A stretch of DNA of 64,000 nucleotides from Homalodisca vitripennis (taxonomy: Eukaryota; Arthropoda; Insecta; Hemiptera; Cicadellidae). The translations under genes and the position numbers were made by a program. Shown here one piece after another: positions 46,237 through 60,578 of this stretch. The notes beneath the pieces are model-generated. The model worked only from the letters and a program-made list of their open reading frames with translations. It was not told the origin of the DNA and searched no databases. The stretch spans positions 45,528,001 through 45,592,000 of the forward strand of contig NC_060214.1 of assembly GCF_021130785.1 (NCBI RefSeq), read 5' to 3'. Positions within the stretch are counted from its first letter, which is position 1; the number at the start of each line of letters is the position of its first letter.

Positions 46237-48589
46237 AAATTAATTGTGCGAGCAACACTTTAGGACATTGTGAATTGACGATATTAGACAAACCCTAAGC
46301 AGTGATACTACTAATTAGGTACACTAGGGAATCAACAGTTTGAAAACGAACATTGCTTGACTCTAGGAAAAGTTCTTTAGGAAATGAATTTTAACTCACA
46401 CTGTACGGTTTGAGAACTGCATAACCTTACATTTATCAGGATTATAATAGTTTTTTCCAAGCTAATCCATAATGATTACTTATGAACGAGAAATTGAACG
46501 CTAAAATAGTGGATTAAATGGAACAACGTTCTTGTTTTTAAAAGTTGTCTTATATTTTTTCAATTTAAATATTCATTGATTTTCTATGTAAGATACTGTA
46601 CAAAATTTGAGAAAATTATATTATTTATATATTATTACTGTACGAAATTTTAGAAGAAATTAGGGAAACGACTGTATCTGTGTTTCCTAAAAAGGGATAT
46701 GCGATTGATCTGGAGCTGAAACATGTTATTATGATTAAAGTAACCGTCATTTTACACACATTTCATGCTAAGCTATTTCAAGTATTAGTTTCCTAGAAAA
46801 ACTTATATCATATTACTTTATGAATGTGTATTAAAAATGAAAGTTAATGAGTCTTATTTTATCAAGCGCTGTTCATTGTAATGTATAACATTATAAGATA
46901 CTTCAGTCATTGGTTTTAATAATCCTCACATATAAACACAGTTAAATAGTTATTTTATTATAATATTTATGTAAAACTATTTTTAGAGCCAAGCAAGGGA
47001 AATCATTGCAGTTAATATATTTATAAAACTAGTTTACAAGGCGGAACACTTTTCACAGAAAATTATTGGTTTCATACAAATAAAATAGGCATACTTATAT
47101 GAATTATAAATAAATAAGTATTTCGATAACAAATATTTAAATTATCTGGTAGACCATTATGTTGGTATAGATTCAATCCATATTGTAAAGTGGCTTATTA
47201 CAAACTCTGCAATGTAGTTAACAACGTACACCAAACAAAGTCTAGCAGTAATTGATTTATGTTGTGTAATGTAGGCAACACAAAGACACGAAACCAGGTT
47301 AAATGGAGCCTGAGGCAGATGCTGCCGTTAACAATAACCACATAGAATATGCACATTAACGCGACAGGAGCCATAAAACGCCCGATACAATAACGCAATG
47401 TGCTCAGCTGCTTAGATTTTCTCTCAGTTAGAGAATATTAATAGATTTCTAATTTCTTTCTGCCTGACATACGTTTAGTGTGTGATTACACCACGACTCG
47501 TGTAACAGGATTTGCTAGGGTTAGATGCAAAATTTCCATCTTATGGCTAGTTTTATTCTTTATATGTCCTGCTGTAAAAAGAAATTAAAAAGCTTTTACA
47601 TACACGCAGAAAAGTATTGTCAACCTACTAAGAGATAGCCCTTAATTACAATAATCCAAATTCATAATTTGGATATACACATTTATAAAATTCATAAGGG
47701 CCTGTCTAGAAATTGAGATTTGTGGAAAATTTAAAGACAGAAGATACGTACAAATATACGTATAAACATTTTAATACAATCATTAAAATTTCTCAAAACA
47801 ATAACAGCGGATAACCTTAGTTCCACCATATTTACAATTTTCAGCTTTTTCTGAATGGTGTATCAAATCTTTCTGATTTTCAATTCATATAATTTGTGAG
47901 GAATTATTTCACTGAATGTATTATAATGTCCATTCTCTTCTCATAAACTACCTACAAAGAGATTATCTCTTTAGGTATCTTAGAATATATCAAAGATACT
48001 ACTAGACGTTATTTAAGGAATTTTAGTCCTTTTTTCTTATTATTATTGTGTTAACCTTTGTCACTTATGAGCTAACCAAAGGCATAAAAATTTTCTCATC
48101 TATGGAACTATTTCCTTATCGTTTTATGACCGCTGTCATGCAATATATTATGTCAATATTATTTAAACTATGAAATACTAATTAAAAAAGTATATAGGTT
48201 TTTTAAAGTAAGATTAAAATGAAAAGGATAACGCGTTAGGGTTTTAAGGGCCAGTTCACCTTACTCCTACTGAGATATAAGCGAAAAACAAACAAAATTT
48301 TCCTTTTCACCTTTTCCACCCCACCCACCAAGGGTTAACGAATTTCCCTTTTTTTACTACCAGGTACCCGAAAATAAATCTCATTGTGGTATTTCTACAT
48401 GTTACCTTTCCTTCCAGAACCATTCGTTAACTGGGCTATGTCAAATATGAATTTAATTGCCAGTTTTTTAACAAGATTTCCTTAACGCTTTGCCAACTGT
48501 TCTTTTAACTTCTTAAAGAATTAACTCAATTAATTGATTAAGTAAGAAAATCCATATCCTTATTAATAAACCTTATTAGAGTTTTATTT

Positions 48590-48790
48590 AAGCAGATCGA
48601 CTATTGTTTGTCCACAGCGGTACGGCAAAAACACTTACTCAAGAGTTAAATTTAATTATATTTTTATTGTGTTATACAAACAGTGGAGGGTGAAAAGCCA
48701 TATTATAACACAGCCGATTTTTGGAAGCTACCATTATCATTATCCACCTTAACTGTTAACACTATCACCATAGAAGATATTTAACAACTT
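48590..48790. repeat. Old duplicated island (pairs with 57770-57970)
   Basis: Runs shared with 57770-57970 include TCCACAGCGGTA, TTGTGTTATAC, AAAGCC.TATTA.AACA, and GAAGCT.CCATTA, then CATTATC or GTTATCC. The copies lie about 9.2 kb apart, in direct orientation. Confidence 0.7.
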
Positions 48791-49994
48791 TTAATTCAGT
48801 AATAATATGAGATTGTAACACAATCAGTAAAAAAAACTCTCACATCCGTTAGTTAGTGAAAAAGTATTAGATATTTATGACGTCACAGAAAAATGTTACA
48901 TGAAATAATATATTGAACCATTATATCAATCATTATTTGGGTACTTTTAACATAGGTTTTTTTTTCAACTTCGTAGCATTGAGGAAAACAGATATGACTA
49001 ATACGAATTCCCCAGGTTGTGTTTAATGTCCTACAAAATAAAATAAAATTTACAATATTATCAAAGTCATCGTAAACAATAATTAAAAATGCTTATTATT
49101 ATATGTTTACAATTTATTGCATTTCTGTACATTTGGCTTTGCTAAACACAGGATTTTTGATAATCGATTTATTATTTACGGAGTAAATTGCAGTCATTTT
49201 TCTATACCTTCCTCAGGTGAAGCTAGTATTCTCTAGCTAGTCGTGATATAAATTTGGAAGTATTTTACTGTTTACTAGAAAATTTAACTTTTAATTTTAG
49301 AACATTTTACTGACAAAAACGCGAACTAGACAGAGGAAGCTGGAATACCGAGTACATTATATCACTACGCTGGTGGGATTACGAAAAATACTGTGGATAT
49401 TATATAAATACGCTAGTAGCATCATGAAAAATACTTCGAACATTACATCACTACGTTGATGTAATCACGATAAATACTGAGAACATTAAGCATCTATGCT
49501 TGTTCTATCACTAAAAGAATCCTATTTGATTAAGGAAATATACTTATAGACAAGTTTTGAAATCTTATGAATCCCTGGTGAGAACCCGAAACCTTTCTTA
49601 AAGTACAACAATTTTATATCATCCATATGATTCTTGATAAATGACAGCTTTTAGATGACTAATATGATCCTTAAAATCCACGACACTAAAATATTCTTTC
49701 TTTTTCATAGGCAACATACTCAGTTTGTTTCTGCCTTCCATGGAGGAATAACTGATATACGGAAACCCCAGTAAATTACTGATATAAAAAATAACAGAAA
49801 ATTTAAATTCAAAAGAAAAAATTCAAAATAGAAGAAGATTTTCATTATGGCATAGTATAACTTTTGGTTTGTACTTTAAAATCGAACGTTTTCAAATAAT
49901 TTATAATATACCCGTTATGACCATTACATGCCGTCAAAGTAGAAGTTAGGAATAAAACATTACATTTCAAGAATAATGTACAAAGAGGACCATA

Positions 49995-50160
49995 TTTACG
50001 TTTACAATTGGAACAATAGATTTTTACAGCTGAAAGCATAACAAAGGAGATAATAAAACGCCATTGAGCAGCAGACATTCGCTGCATTGTTTACACACCA
50101 ATAAATAAATGATCACAAACATGTTTGACCTTGGACGAATCAATGCTTTTTAAATAAATA
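49995..50160. repeat. Old duplicated island, partner of 42690-42900
   Basis: Contains TACAATTGGAACAATAGA, GCATAACAAAGGAGA, CTGCATTGTTTACACACC and CCTTGGACGAATCAATGC in the same order as the partner. The minus frame at 49845-50087 crosses it but is not open in the other copy. Confidence 0.65.
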
Positions 50161-51644
50161 TAATACTGTAATTAACAATTTCAATCGGAAGTAAATACAA
50201 CAGTTAATTTTAAAAGTTGCTCTTTATAAAATATATTGTTATTTTAAAATAATTTTTATTTACATATTAGTTGTATGTTTGTATTTGAGAGTAAGTTCTA
50301 GCTTTTAGTAATAAGAAAAGCTATAAGAGAGAATACAAAGTATTCACACTAAGAAAAAGGTCAAGACGAACAATAGTTTCCGACCTTGGATGGCTTAAGT
50401 GTGAGTAAAGAATAATAAAGAATAGTATACAACCAGGACCAAACGTATCTTATACGTCAAAAAACAATATGTTATAATATACAAAAATTTTAAATGGTAT
50501 ATAGCACACTTGTTCATAAAAAATCATAATTGTTGCTATATCCGCCTAAATTGGGTTACGAGATCCCATTCTCTTGCTGTCTATAAAATATATCGTGAAA
50601 TATCAAAATAGGTTTTCCATAATAACGTCAGGCGCGATATTTTCGGTAGTGAATAAGTTAGTGATCTTATGAAAATATCAAATAATTACTTCAAGGACAT
50701 ATTATATAGCTAAACTTTAGAACGCTTAAGATAAACCTTCAATCACTCAATAACGTAAGTAAAAGTTATATCATCTTCAGCCCAGATAAGTAGCATAGTT
50801 TACTTTATGTTCATGAAATTTAGGTTTTAATTAGTCAACATAAAACATGTTAAACAAGGAATAAACTATCGTTTAGTATTATAAAGACTTTTCATAGCCC
50901 CCTTTTCGATTTACAGGACACTGACCGATTATTAAGGGGGAAATCTCTTTGTAATTTCTATAGAAAACTAGTACTGATTTTATGCAATTTGTCTTATGAT
51001 TTATTGAACATTGTTTAGTGCCTTCGTAACTTATAGAAGCATTTTCCTTATAAAATTTATTATAACAATTATTCATGTAGTTTTAAGAAAATTAGCTCCT
51101 AATTCCTTTTACGGAAGGTACGAAATCCCTAGAAAACACTTTTTTATTTTTAAATTACAATAAGCTTCATATTTTTTTAGCACTTAGAGGTAATGGGGAA
51201 GAGTTAATTTCGCAATCCAAATTCCATATCTTATCACGCAAGGTTATTTTTCAAGTAAGGTTTACTATTAAATTAATAACAATTCACCACGGTCTTAAGA
51301 TAAAAATATAAAACCAAGCTAATTGTGTTTTACAGATTAAAACCTGAAATGTGGCATTATTCATAAACACGCTTTGTTATGAGAGAATAAAATGAAATGT
51401 GATAGGATGGAATTCTAACTTTACGAGTCTCTTTGTCAGATCGTAGTCCTGTATTCCGGTTGACTAATAAAAATCCCCCATCGTCTTTTTACCCAGTGCG
51501 ATCGTGAGTTACAGTCACTGCACAAAACGATATCCGCCATTCCTTATACTATCTGATATTTCCTTTATCAATTTATTGCTAGAAGATTAAAAGAGTTGGT
51601 TCTTTAAAATAGTCTTTAAATATATCTATTCTGAATATATATTT

Positions 51645-51862
51645 TCGGTAATCTCTAATGATTTTAATTCATTTTTAAGTTTACCACCTGAAAAAGTCAG
51701 CTAATGTCACGAAACTTCATTTGAACTCCAAATATAAAGAACTCCTCCTCAACATGCGTTACGTAACAAACTATTACATATAATTGTGAAAACTTTTGAC
51801 ATTAGCTGACTTTTTCAGGTGGTAAACTTAAAAATGAATTTACATCATTACAGATTACCGAA
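51645..51862. repeat. Fold-back repeat with about 65-bp arms
   Basis: The left arm 51645-51709 (TTCGGTAATCT ... GTCAGCTAATGTCA) and right arm 51797-51862 (TGACATTAGCTGAC ... AGATTACCGAA) are reverse complements with three or four mismatches, separated by about 87 bp. The inner motif ACCTGAAAAAGTCAG, then TGTCACGAAAC, looks like a retroelement hairpin tail. It may be a small fold-back element or an inverted pair of such tails. No coding content. Confidence 0.75.
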
Positions 51863-52929
51863 TTAATGACAGCTTTCGACACATCAGTGTTAAGCAATGA
51901 GATCTTTCAAATAAAAATACAAATAATTCAATTTTAGTTTTTTATCTATACCAACCGGAAGTATAGAAACAACTTATAACGCCATTCAGAATGCAAATGA
52001 GATTCGTATAAGTCTTGTGTCCGTTGTTTGTGATACTTTTTCATTTAAGATAAAGAAATTGTTACTTATTTAGTTAAATCAAAGGAGTAATTTAAGTTTG
52101 TAAAGAAAATAAACTAACCTTGTAATTTTAAAAGCTAGGAAAGACTTAGTTTATCTATATCTGTGTTAAAAACGCAACCTTTATTTTGTGTACTTTTATA
52201 CTGAATCCAATGAATTTCCCATTCAATGATTGTTAAATTAAATCACGATGAGTTAAATTAGTATAAACGATTCTCCATACAATGCAAACTAGTGATTTCG
52301 GTCTAATTACATTATTTTATTCTTCGTTTAACGTTGTAAAATGCCTGTCAGTCCATGCGTTTGGGTTGGAGACTCTGTATCTTCCACAATCTTCGATAAC
52401 TGGTAGGACAGTCTCTTTAAATGCTCACAAAAGTTGTTATTATATTCACTAATTTGAAATGTGTACATACGTTTCAAGGGCAAAAACCTAAATTAAAAAT
52501 GAACATTTATAATTATTATTACTTGTAAAATAACTAGATACCAAGCGAGTTATTTTGAGTCTTTAAAAGCACATTACAAAAAAAAACCTGTATTATCCAT
52601 GCATAGAAATTTTCTCAATTCATGATTTTTATCCGTAATCTCAAAAAACATTCGAACGTTATCATTCCTTTGACGGATAGAATTTGAATATCGCTCGTCA
52701 ACAAGAGTAGGAATAATGTATGTTAAACGTTTAAGCAATAAAATATGTTTAATTATAAGCAATATAACGTTTTTCGGCAAGGAATGTGTTAATATTATAT
52801 TAATTGTAAGCTGAAAAAAATCCGGTGTTTTATTGTTTATATAATTCATCACGTGAAACGTTTATGAATGACGTAAAGGTAAGGGTGTCGTTTCGGGACG
52901 AAAGTTGGTATGAACACATCTTAATGATT

Positions 52930-53400
52930 AGTCCCAAGACCTAACATTGTGTTATATTGACGTTATGATTCAGATAACAATGCTATTCAGTAATATTATA
53001 GCAAAAATATGACTCCCGATTTGTTGGGCCTGGATAGTCATTTACGTCGGTATATAATATTATCACCTACTCTCTCATTATTTACGGAAAGATATCTAAT
53101 CAGAATTTGTCACACAAAGCAATATAATCAGAATTTAAGGAAAAACCTTTTCTTATAGACCTAAAGCTCTACTGGTATTTTATGCTAGGAGTAACAACAT
53201 AGGCTAAAAAATTCAGTGGTAAACGCAAAATGCCAACAGTCGAGTTGTAAGAAGCCAAATTAGATTTACCGAACCGCGCGGAGCTCAGATTCAATTGTGA
53301 GATTCGGTTGTAGAACACGCTACCTCGTGACCGACCAGCGTCCAGTTATATTTACAGTGTAACAACTTTCACCGTGAATTAAACCGTGCCATTGGTATTG
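52930..53400. repeat. Old duplicated island, partner of 44690-45240
   Basis: Contains TTCAGTGGTAAACGCAAAATG, TTTACCGAACCGCG, CGGTTGTAGAACACGCTACC and GTAACAACTTTCACCGTG in the order seen in the partner. Confidence 0.65.
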
Positions 53401-55998
53401 TTTAAAAAATGTTCTGGTCACTAAGTAATTACTCGGTTTTAGTGATAAGTAATAATTTCACTGTTAAAGTAACTTTTATTTGTAGAAAATTCGGAGGTTC
53501 AACTACTAGCGTAAGCTATCTATACTGACTCGATGTAGCATTCATAAAAACACATATTGTAAACATATTTCCTTGATTGTTATGAAGAAAAACGTAATAA
53601 GAAAGTCAGTAGTTACAGTAAGTAAAGTTTTATATTGCTCTATACATTTTAAATTAATGGTTAATACTAATTTGATGCACATAAAGCAGCTATGGTGGGA
53701 GGGATAAATTCGACACGGTTGTAGAATTTAACTCTATTTCACCTTCCCCGAAAAATATTTAAGCATTTTACATTAAGAAAGTAATTTCATAGTTTAAGGT
53801 TTTGATGACGCTTTAAAATTAAACTTCAAGGAATTATACTTATGAGGTGATGGTTCACCTATACAATTTAATTGGCAACAAGTAAGTGAATACTCATGCA
53901 ATACATTTTAAATGAGGTATTTTGTAAACAATTTTTAAACATTTATTCCTTGATATTGATTTTATCAATATAGTATAAAGTTTTATGAATAAGTTAGTAA
54001 AGAACTAAAACTGTGAGTTTATGCAAGAAACTAGATTGATTTACAATTGATATATGTTATTATAAATAAGAAAACAGTCTAATGGTACATATATGAATTT
54101 TGATTTAACGCTATTTTAATACTATATACAATTCCAATTATGGATATACAGTTTAAAATTAGAATTCATAGCATTCCCCCAGGTGAACGTCTAATGCCTG
54201 CAAGTGGATTATATCAAAATTAATGATATCGGTTTGGGTGTACCGTTAAATTTAGTTTTACTGACTGATCAAACAGATGTTGTTATAGTATTACATTATA
54301 AAGAAAGATTAATTCTGCCCATTTTAATAGTTAAACTTCGTCCTTTATGTTATATCATGTGTTGCCCAATAGTATTGTTTATAGAGAAAGGTTGTGTTCA
54401 AATTAAACAACTATAATCATGAAATAACTATTACAAATAAAAGAACTTTATTAGAACAAGTATTACTCTATTTAATTCCATTATTATTTTTTTACTAAAT
54501 AGAATAATAAATGAGCCATCCAGTTTTGAAATAAATACTTTTTAATATAATATGTATATTAAAATATGACAATATGTAACATTGCTTGAGTAATCCAAAG
54601 CTGCGCGTAGGTGAGAAATGTTAACAATATATCTAATGTGTTCTACTACTGCAAATACTCTCTGCTTTACCAGAGTCTAATAACCGAAACAGCCACAGAC
54701 TTAACGTGTGATACCTGGAATCGACTGGAATCCACACCTAGGGAGACATACTGGCTACAGATAACCATAAATAAAGTTTACTTCTTAAGATATATAGTTC
54801 ACTATTGTATATCCATTTAAATAACCTTCAATATTTATAGAATTTGACATATAATATTGGTTTTAAGGTAAACATTTCATTAAACTGAACGTAGCTAATG
54901 AAGTTAATAAAATATTATTTTATGTGTTTCTATATTGAAAATATTATGAAATACAACTGGTGTTCTTTGCACATAAACGTCATTGTAATAAGTACAACGT
55001 TAAGAATAGGAATATATTGTTCACTAAACTTGAACAATATATTTTTAATTCTATCAGCGAAGAGTATATATGATAGTCACCACCAGTTTTAACTTAACAA
55101 ACTTTAAATAAGTATATCTAAAGGTTCTTATTCATTATTTTTATTGTATATCAGAATATCCCTCTCATATTACTATATCGAATTACATTGCAACCGTATA
55201 AAATATCCATTTTCTCCAGAAGCTATGGAATATGTTACACAGCCACCAAGCTAGTGCACTACTTAAAATATCTCTTAATATTATTATACCTCAAGAGTAA
55301 AAGATAATTAGTTTTTGATTGCTTCCTAAAAACCTATTAACAATAAAACTTAACTAATTATTAATGTATTTTTTCAGGTATTAACTGCCTCAAGCTGTGT
55401 AAAAGATCAGTAAGTTAACTTTGAATAAAATTAGAAACCCATATTAAATTATATTATATAAATGATTTTTTTTAATGAACTAAATAACTACCTGCTATTT
55501 CTTTAGCCTGTATGCATAGTGTAATGATGGGATTTATTCAAGATAGATATATTTGTTAAACTTCAGATTTTTAATTTCGATCATATTATACAGGGAATTC
55601 TAATTTATTGTAAACATTATTTTATATATTTGGCTTGATAGGAGTTTATTAATCTACTACGTGCAGATGCTTGAATCAAATAAGATATTAGTGTCTAAGA
55701 TATTAGCTTTAGATATTAGTGTCTCATATTTAATAATCTGAAATTTTTAATAAAAATTATTTTAGGAACTATTTTATATATTTTCTAATAAAGAATGAAT
55801 AAGGAACAATCTCATTTGTTGAAAAGTAGTATTAAATATTTATGTTGCACATTTTAACGAATGTTTTATAGTATTTTTGGAATTATCTTTTAAATGTTTC
55901 AAAATGTTTATTTAGCCAGAATATGTAAGATAATTCATTAAGAAAATATGTGTATTCCAGTTATAAGTCAATGTTATTTTATAATTTATACGATTACG

Positions 55999-56016
55999 CA
56001 CACACACACACACACA
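55999..56016. repeat. (CA)n microsatellite
   Basis: Nine CA units. Confidence 0.9.
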
Positions 56017-56739
56017 TTGAGAATTTTAATTCTTTTTATCATTTTAAGTTTCACCTCTATTTACAAGTTAGTTTGTGGTCAATATTAGTATTTGGATGAA
56101 TCAGTGGGGGACATTCCTCAAATCCTTTTTGAAAATGCTTGAATATTTGGTATTAATATTGGTGTATATCAGATATATGCACTTTATTAGTTTTATTTTA
56201 TAAAGAATTAACAAATTATAATAATTATAGAAATAAACGTTTTCAATAAACACATTCTAAGCTATATCCAAGCAAATATTATCATAAAAGCTTAATAAAA
56301 CCTACAACTGCATTGAAAATACATATTATTTCTAATTTATAAGAACAGTGATTAATTATTACAACTGTGTTTTTTTTTATTTAAACTATTATGGAAAGAA
56401 CTCTCTGATACTGATTGTAGAGTAGCTTTTAATATTATATTAGCTATAAAATATAGATATAAACATGTAAATTAAAATATTTTTTAACACACAATGAATT
56501 TAACTTACCTATTATCGTCAATATAATTACATAAATGCATAACTCTGCATACAATTTATAATGGAGTAATTACGTTTGATTTTGTGCAAAATTTAAAATT
56601 AGTATTTTTTACAAGCGTATTAATTTAGATTATTAAACAATATATTACGTTTACTCTACTTCAAACTGTCATAAAGCTAAATATTGATGGGTTAAGTACC
56701 AGGGGGTGTATTAGGAGAAAGTTAGTATCAATATAAACA

Positions 56740-56890
56740 CCACTAACAAAACAAAAGTGAACATGCTTACAGTAATCTATTAGTAAGGCTTTGTAAAAAA
56801 TGTTTATATTTTGAAAATTCAACGGAGAAATGTTAAATTTTTATCATATTAAATACACATGGATTATTCTATCTAGGGAATCCCCTGTCA
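56740..56890. repeat. Diverged third copy of island at 10120-10270
   Basis: Shares AGTAT.AA.ATAAACAC.ACTAACAAAAC, TGTTTATATTT and GGGAAT.C.C with 10120-10270 in the same orientation. The frame open in the 10.1-kb copy is closed here. Confidence 0.5.
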
Positions 56891-57769
56891 GTATAAATAA
56901 TCAAACAAAGTTATTAATAATTATTGTAATATACTCACTGGAATTCAGCAAATAATAATCATTTCGTTGACGCGTAAACGCTACTTTGCGCTTTAAATAT
57001 GTTATGCTAACATTTTGTGATTAAAATTTCATATCATCAGTGGGAAATTATATAACTTAATATTACAATATAAATATTCACTGCCCATGAATTTAGCACG
57101 TGGAATATGGCTATCTCAATGGATTATTTTGCATATAACAAAGTTTAACAATAGCCGTTATTCAAAACCATTTATTATTTATTTTCATAATGTTAATGAA
57201 ACCTAATAAAGGATCGTTCATGATGATAATTGCTTTGTAATTCTACGAGTATCTATACCATAAAAACTACATGTTTTAACATCTTTTATTATCTCTAAAA
57301 TATGAGGAAAACTAATATTCGTAAAAAGTATATTATTTAGTTTTTGTAGAAAAATATATAATAAAAGATAATAGTTTTTTAAGATCATATTTTTTAAACG
57401 TAATATATAAAACTGACATCAGGCGTTCAATAATATAATATTGTCGTCAGACAGTTGGGAGAAGAAGCTGAAATTAATTAATTTTAGGGTTTGTACATGG
57501 TTAACTGAAAGATACTCTCTTATATAGGCCTACACCACATTTAGGATTAATAGCGATATATTTTTTTCATAGGAAAGTTTCCTTCATCAATTTCAAAAAA
57601 TCAGTTATGAGCTTATACACATTATGCTCTATACTATTATTCCTTGGTATAAATATTTGTAACTTAAAATTATTGTCAGATTAAAATTAATCTTTTCTCC
57701 AGAATTAGATAACTGCAAAAAAATCCAAATCTGTATCTAAGAACTTTATTACATTTTTTATTATGCAAA

Positions 57770-57970
57770 TTGAGAGTTGTTTGTAATATCCACAGCGGTA
57801 AAGCGAACACATTGACTTAAGGCTAATTGTAATCATACGTTTGTTGTGTTATACTGTACACTAACAATGAAGGTTATAAAGCCGTATTACAACAGAGCCT
57901 GGCGGTAGAAGCTGCCATTACCGTTATCCTTATTTGAATGTTCCCATTATGACCTCAGGAGCTATTTAAT
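57770..57970. repeat. Old duplicated island, partner of 48590-48790
   Basis: Contains ATCCACAGCGGTAAAGCG, TTGTTGTGTTATAC, AAGCCGTATTACAACAGAGC and GAAGCTGCCATTACCGTTAT in partner order. A weaker relative of the last part is at 47305-47340. Confidence 0.65.
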
Positions 57971-59217
57971 GACATTTGGACATCACTGGTACATTATAGA
58001 TTCAATATGCAGTTCCATAAATTGGGCTTATTATTTGTGGCTTAAGGAATAAAGGAAACATCACTGGGAAACTACTACTTTTACCATTTAATTTCCATAT
58101 AATTGAATAATATGTAAAAAATTTTAAAATTCTTTCCTATTTTATAGTCTATATGCTTGTAGATACTTACATAGGTTATTGGTTTTATGTGGGCATTATC
58201 TTTAATTAACCATTCAGAGTGAAATATGTTCTAAAATTTGTAACAATGTCGTAGAACTTTAATTCATTCATTTAATATCTTGCCGCTAAACCTCTTTACG
58301 AAGGCATTTAAATAAAAAAAAAAAACATGAATACCACTGAAAATGCATATATATTTTAATTCAGGTAGTCTGTTGAGAAACCCATACGTACAGCTGTGGC
58401 TAAATGTATTCAAAAATATTTAGCTGTTGCGGTTTTTAATTTCAACGTGGAAAATAGTAAAAAGAATGGGAACAAATATCGATACATATTGAACTGACAT
58501 TATTTCATTCAGAAGAGCGCTCATAACGCGAAACCCTAGTTATGTATATTAAAACAGAAATTCTGTTTTTATAGGTTATGTTAAAACTAAGGAATTAAGG
58601 AAGTTTTATTAGAATATGATATTGTTCATCAACGGATCAATATTATTACATAGCCTTTCCTATAAATTTCAGAGTATTATGTAAATCACACCCATTACAA
58701 CTGATTTATATGTTAGTTCAATAAGTAATACTATATGTACCTAGAACTAACAAATATCGCCTTATTGGAGGTACAATGGTTTTTTTTAGTTTTATCCTTT
58801 TCTTTTTTCTATTTGAACTATGGAAAACGAATTTATTCAGACTTTCAACCAGCTATAAACGTTACTAATGTAGGTGATCCTTTCTTATTTATACGAAATT
58901 TTATCTGGACATCTTGAAGAATAAATTCGTTTAATCGGTTATATAGTATTCAATATGCATAACCCCCCTGTATTTTAAACCTTACTAATAATTCATAGCT
59001 TTGAATAATTTTCAAATTATAAATTATATTTTAAGTTTTCTATTACCTCACAAGTAAATACCAATTTTTTCCCTGTTTCGTAAACATCATTGTATGATCA
59101 TAACATTGTTAAAAAAGAAGTGCCATTTTTATACCGACATTTTAAAAGTTTCTTAATGGAAGTAGGTAACTACAAATCGTAGGTACACACTAAACATTAT
59201 ACCACCACATAATGTAA

Positions 59218-59255
59218 CAAGTGAGAGTGTCAAATGCGAATCCTGGCACGGCGTA
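59218..59255 (+). repeat. Degenerate tRNA-like tail
   Basis: CAAGTGAGAG followed by ATGCGAATCCTGGCACGG resembles the 3' half of the tRNA-like unit at 12152 (CAAGTGAGAG ... GGTTCGAGTCTTGGCGG). The 5' half is not recognisable. Confidence 0.35.
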
Positions 59256-60466
59256 ACATGAATTTACGTGCTTCTAACTTTCTTGAAATTGAATCAGAGT
59301 ATTGCCGCTTACAATAATTTATGAAATATTCGTTTGAAATACGGATAAGTTTTATATGCTGATATATCTGAAAAGTTCTTTACTCAAAATGAGTACTTCC
59401 GAACATTGTATTTTACTTTCGGTGCCGTAGTAGCAATTGTTCATATTATTACAATACGTAATATATCTATTTGTGAAGGTAAACATTGACTGATTTTGAT
59501 AACTGTAATTTACTTCTGCTTAAAAGAGTTTTGGGACTTGTAGTGTTAGTGTTGGGGTACCGATCAAGTAAGTATAAAATACATAGGTCCCAATTGTCTT
59601 GAAATAGTGTATAATTACATAAAAATATAATAGTCTTCTAGTTGTGTCTTTTTTGGCACTATAGTAGCTTTTTTAGATCATAACAGTTAGTCAAAAAATG
59701 TACTTTGTGCAAAAATTTATATTTGCATTTCTTCAATGATTCGTAAGTATATATTAAAGTATTAAAGTGGTCGAACAATCTATTTATGTTAGAAAGCGAC
59801 TACTATCAGCCAGTATACGAGTAATCTACTTTCAGTTTTTGTTATTTTAATTACCAGTAGAACACAAAGCATATTCGTTATCAATTTCAAGTTTATACAT
59901 CAGTTAGATACTTATGTAAAAAATACAATCTTTTATGGATTATTCACATAAAACATCAATAAATTTTAATATTCCTTAAATTTTGTTATTTCTGTTGTGA
60001 ATTAGGATCGATTTAGCAAATAAATATTTTTGATGCCATCGAAGACTTTCAAACGCAGAAAAATACATTTCTTCTCAGGGTTTAAGCCCATTTCAAGCCA
60101 TACTAGGGTTACTTTCCATGACAAATACGTACTTTATGTGTTGCAGAGTGCATACGGCTTATGAATACTAAATATAATTTCCATAGGGCATTGAAAGGTA
60201 GTTGCAGACCCATTTAAAACCCCAATTGATGGTTGTTATAAATCTGGAGGAGTTTCTTATTTATATAATGCATAAGACGCATGAATGTCGGATATCATCT
60301 TTAAAGACGTCAATGTTGAGGATCGAAATATAAATATTTTAATGCCTACAGCCCCATTTAAACCCTCGTGGATAGTAAATTTCTTTTCATCTTAAATTAT
60401 GTAGTAAATTATGAGGCACATGTGTGTCTAAGCTCATCATTATAAGGCTTTGGGAGTTAGGAAGAA

Positions 60467-60578
<112 letters not shown>

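Larger units (their letters stand above)
46237..51640. other. AT-rich non-coding stretch
   Basis: No gene supported. It contains a block near 47615-47690 (CAACCTACTAAGAGATAGCC) resembling 9022-9090. It also holds the partner island at 49995-50160 and the island at 48590-48790. Confidence 0.55.
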
